Shown here piece after piece: positions 62,201 to 64,000 of a DNA stretch of 64,000 nt; within the stretch, counting starts at the first letter, position 1; each line of letters opens with the position of its first letter. Made by a program: the position numbers and the translations under genes. Below the pieces are notes generated by a model, which had not been told where the DNA came from, did no database searches, and saw nothing but the letters and a program-made list of their open reading frames with translations. Source of the DNA: Pteria penguin (taxonomy: Eukaryota; Mollusca; Bivalvia; Pterioida; Pteriidae); contig CM068585.1 in the NCBI GenBank assembly GCA_035048485.1, forward strand, positions 21,130,001 through 21,194,000, read 5' to 3'.

Positions 62201-63911
62201 ACTAACTGGTGCTTTGTCGCTGTTAAGTAAGTAACGAGGTATCGAGGAAGAAATGTTCCTCTGAATTAAAAAGAAATGCCGCTTTTGATTTGTTAATAAT
62301 TTTACGAAGATCATTTGAGGTAGTACTACATATTTCAGGCGAAATGAATACGACATGTGTCAGCGAGGAAGTGCCGAATTTCAACATAAGCTTTGATGAA
62401 TTAAATACTACAATTTTGGGAATGACAAATTTCTCTCATTGTAATCTTAATATAAAATACAAAACTCCAAGTGACGAATACTTCAGGTAATATTCTATTT
62501 GTATAATTTACAAAATGAACGTACCTTTTTTTATATATAAATTAAATACATTGAAACAGAGTGTTTCGGTATGTTTTGTATGTTCATTCATTTATACATT
62601 TCACACAACAAATATACAGCTGATATGCATTCATTGTGCCAAATTATAAACTGTCCACTGAGTAGTGATTTACAGAAGTATGTTAGGGGTACTATGTGAA
62701 CTGTTTAGTTGATTGTTTGTTTAAATGAATAAGAAATTAATGGTTCCCAATAAATAAGTACAATGTTACATTTGTAATTAAGTTGATGGCTTACTTCTTA
62801 ACCGGGGGTAAAAGTATTGAAAGACAAATTAGTGCATATTACCAATACACATGTGCATGTGTAAATGATATTGTTTTCATGCACAAGATGCTCCATTCGA
62901 CAAAAATATCACTACGGTGAAGCTTAAGGAAGAACCTTTGAAAGCTAGAGGAAAAAGAGGAAAATTAATAAACGAACAATAAGAGGTGCTGAACCTAGTT
63001 TACAAAAAGAGTCACACAAAATAATTAACTAATGAATTATGCATTATATTAAATTTGATCTGTTCAATTTCATAATGCATAACATTAGTAAGTCTATCAA
63101 TTTTGAGTTTGCGGTGTGAACAAATGAATACGTTTTAAATTATGGAAGCCTAATAGTGCCTTGATATTAGTAATACATGTATGTAGGTCAAGAATAGGAT
63201 ATCTATATAATAATTTTATCGTTCATTTTCAGCAACTATGTTCTGAATGTAGATGACTCTGGGGGAATTGGAGATTTAGCCGGATTTAGTAAGAGTTTGA
63301 TGTTAGTTCTCCTGCTAGCATGGATAATGTGCTTTTTCGCGCTGAAAAATGGAGTAAAATCGTCTGGAAAAGTAATGTTATATTAAAATGCATATCAGTT
63401 AAACTTTTAAAATTCAAATATGATTCAACTCCATGCCATTTTCAACATTTGATTCAGGTTATATATTTAAATGTATATAATTTTTACAAACATTTGAAAA
63501 ATGAACTGAAGATTTTGTAATTTTGTAATATCATTTACTTGTCATACATATTTATTTTTGATATACATGTACTTTGTATAACAGCTACATGTAATTAATT
63601 GAATGGTCCAGAATTCAGATTTTAAAAATCAGTCCCTGTCAACTTTCTGTGTAATGTAGATTAAAGTATTGAAGTATTAAAGTTTGTATAATCGTACTTG
63701 ATGTTTTATCTGTGTTTGTTATTAACTTAATCATGAAAATTGATTTTAGCTGATTAGGTAATGTGGTTCTTTACAGGTGATATATTTTACAGCCCTATTT
63801 CCATACATTGTATTAATAGCCTTGCTGGCCCGGGGTGTTACCTTAGATGGCTATTGGAGAGGAATTGAGTTCTATGTCATACCTAAATGGGAAAAACTGG
63901 CTGATCCAAGG
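59290..63911 (+). CDS. SLC6-family Na+/Cl- dependent transporter, partial (TM1-TM5)
   Basis: Exons 59290-59404, 61093-61224, 61546-61764, 62339-62486, 63233-63371 and 63777-63911 have GT/AG borders and keep frame throughout. The first gives TM1 with the family signature [20 protein letters not shown], which holds Na+ and substrate contacts. The second gives TM2 ([20 protein letters not shown]), then [12 protein letters not shown]. The third has TM3 and the start of extracellular loop 2 with [10 protein letters not shown], the disulfide expected in the neurotransmitter-type subgroup. The fourth is the rest of that loop with N-glycosylation sequons (NTT, NIS, NFS). The fifth is TM4 and KSSGK; the sixth is TM5 and extracellular loop 3. 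The gene continues beyond the window. It looks nearest to glycine/amine-type transporters, but the substrate cannot be assigned. The exons have no damage. Confidence 0.9.
59550..61032 (-). mobile_element. 5'-truncated RT family 2 element inside an SLC6 intron
   Basis: Flanked by 'aatttatat' on both sides (59540-59548 and 61033-61041), a likely 9-bp target-site duplication. It lies between SLC6 exons 59290-59404 and 61093-61224, in antisense orientation, and ends only about 50 bp before the acceptor at 61092. The left end matches that of the 48466 copy. Confidence 0.85.
59688..59757 (-). promoter_or_regulatory. SECIS-like fold in the RT family 2 tail
   Basis: On the minus strand: GGGGU (59757-59753) pairs with ACUCC (59692-59688). 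Internal loop AUAU / CUC. Quartet GUGA-C (59748-59744) against UGAU (59699-59696). Helix II GGUGUU with GGGCACC includes one bulge. AA lies 14 nt after GUGA, then a mini-stem GGAGA/UCUCC. The same sequence recurs at about 48605-48674. Helix II is short for a SECIS, so this is weaker than the Naiad one, and no in-frame TGA is visible in the surviving part of the ORF. Confidence 0.4.
59872..61034 (-). CDS. Penelope-like reverse transcriptase, 5'-truncated but open
   Basis: About 387 codons without interruption. Reads [19 protein letters not shown], then [15 protein letters not shown] (catalytic Asp), [20 protein letters not shown], the YIDD catalytic motif, and the C-terminal [17 protein letters not shown] and SLRKFYGRY. 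It ends at TGA 59874-59872. It lacks the fingers' N-terminal part and everything upstream, including any endonuclease; no start codon is expected. This is the best preserved RT sequence in the window. A SECIS-like fold lies about 115 nt after the stop. Confidence 0.88.
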
Positions 63912-64000
63912 GTAAACTTTTTTTGGGTTTTCTGCATTACAAAGCATTATCAACTTAAAGCATAAGTCAATAACAATGTATGAAGGGAGGCAAATAAGGT

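Noticed and set aside
1..64000. CRISPR arrays, bacterial operons or prophage features.
   Set aside because: Spliced RPL31 and SLC6 genes, SINEs and PLEs show a eukaryotic nuclear genome; no direct-repeat/spacer pattern was seen.

Overview
This is an AT-rich, intron-bearing metazoan nuclear sequence. The repeat types (Naiad/Penelope-like retroelements, tRNA-derived SINEs, hairpin-ended MITEs with 'caggtgagcgatatagg' termini) and the RPL31 and SLC6 protein sequences suggest a mollusc, most likely a bivalve. That assignment rests on recognition, not on a search.

Host genes are few. A complete ribosomal protein L31 gene (RPL31, + strand, coding exons 33653-40314) has four coding exons and a 4.2-kb third intron filled with MITEs. 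A Na+/Cl- dependent SLC6-type transporter (+ strand) enters at the right end: six exons from 59290 to 63911 cover TM1 to TM5, and the gene runs off the window. A 548-codon single-exon ORF of unknown function lies on the minus strand at 25079-26725.

The rest is mostly repeats. 0-11 kb holds a fragment of an RT element (2575-3600) and a nearly full-length permuted Penelope-like element of Naiad type on the minus strand (about 4741-8500). 11-31 kb is mostly unannotatable AT-rich DNA with solo element tails, a 335-bp fold-back repeat, SINEs and the orphan ORF. 33-47 kb is RPL31 and a belt of MITEs. 48-53 kb has more element tails and a broken LINE. 57-61 kb has two more RT-element copies, one of them inside an SLC6 intron.

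The highlight is the Naiad element. Its order is N-terminal GIY-YIG endonuclease, CxC linker, then reverse transcriptase. It is interrupted by six in-frame TGA codons but only one TAA, no TAG and one frameshift. Two TGAs fall in the GIY-YIG zinc-finger region where related elements carry cysteines. Right at the 3' end of the ORF sits a structure with every hallmark of a type II SECIS element (quartet AUGA/UGAA, helices I and II, AAA apical motif, mini-stem). The terminal TGA of the ORF is itself part of the SECIS quartet. This supports a retrotransposon that encodes a multi-selenocysteine protein, consistent with a published report of Sec-containing Naiads in clams and spiders. The stop codon embedded in the SECIS core, and a similar SECIS-like fold in the 3' tail of the second RT family here, are the points most worth testing.
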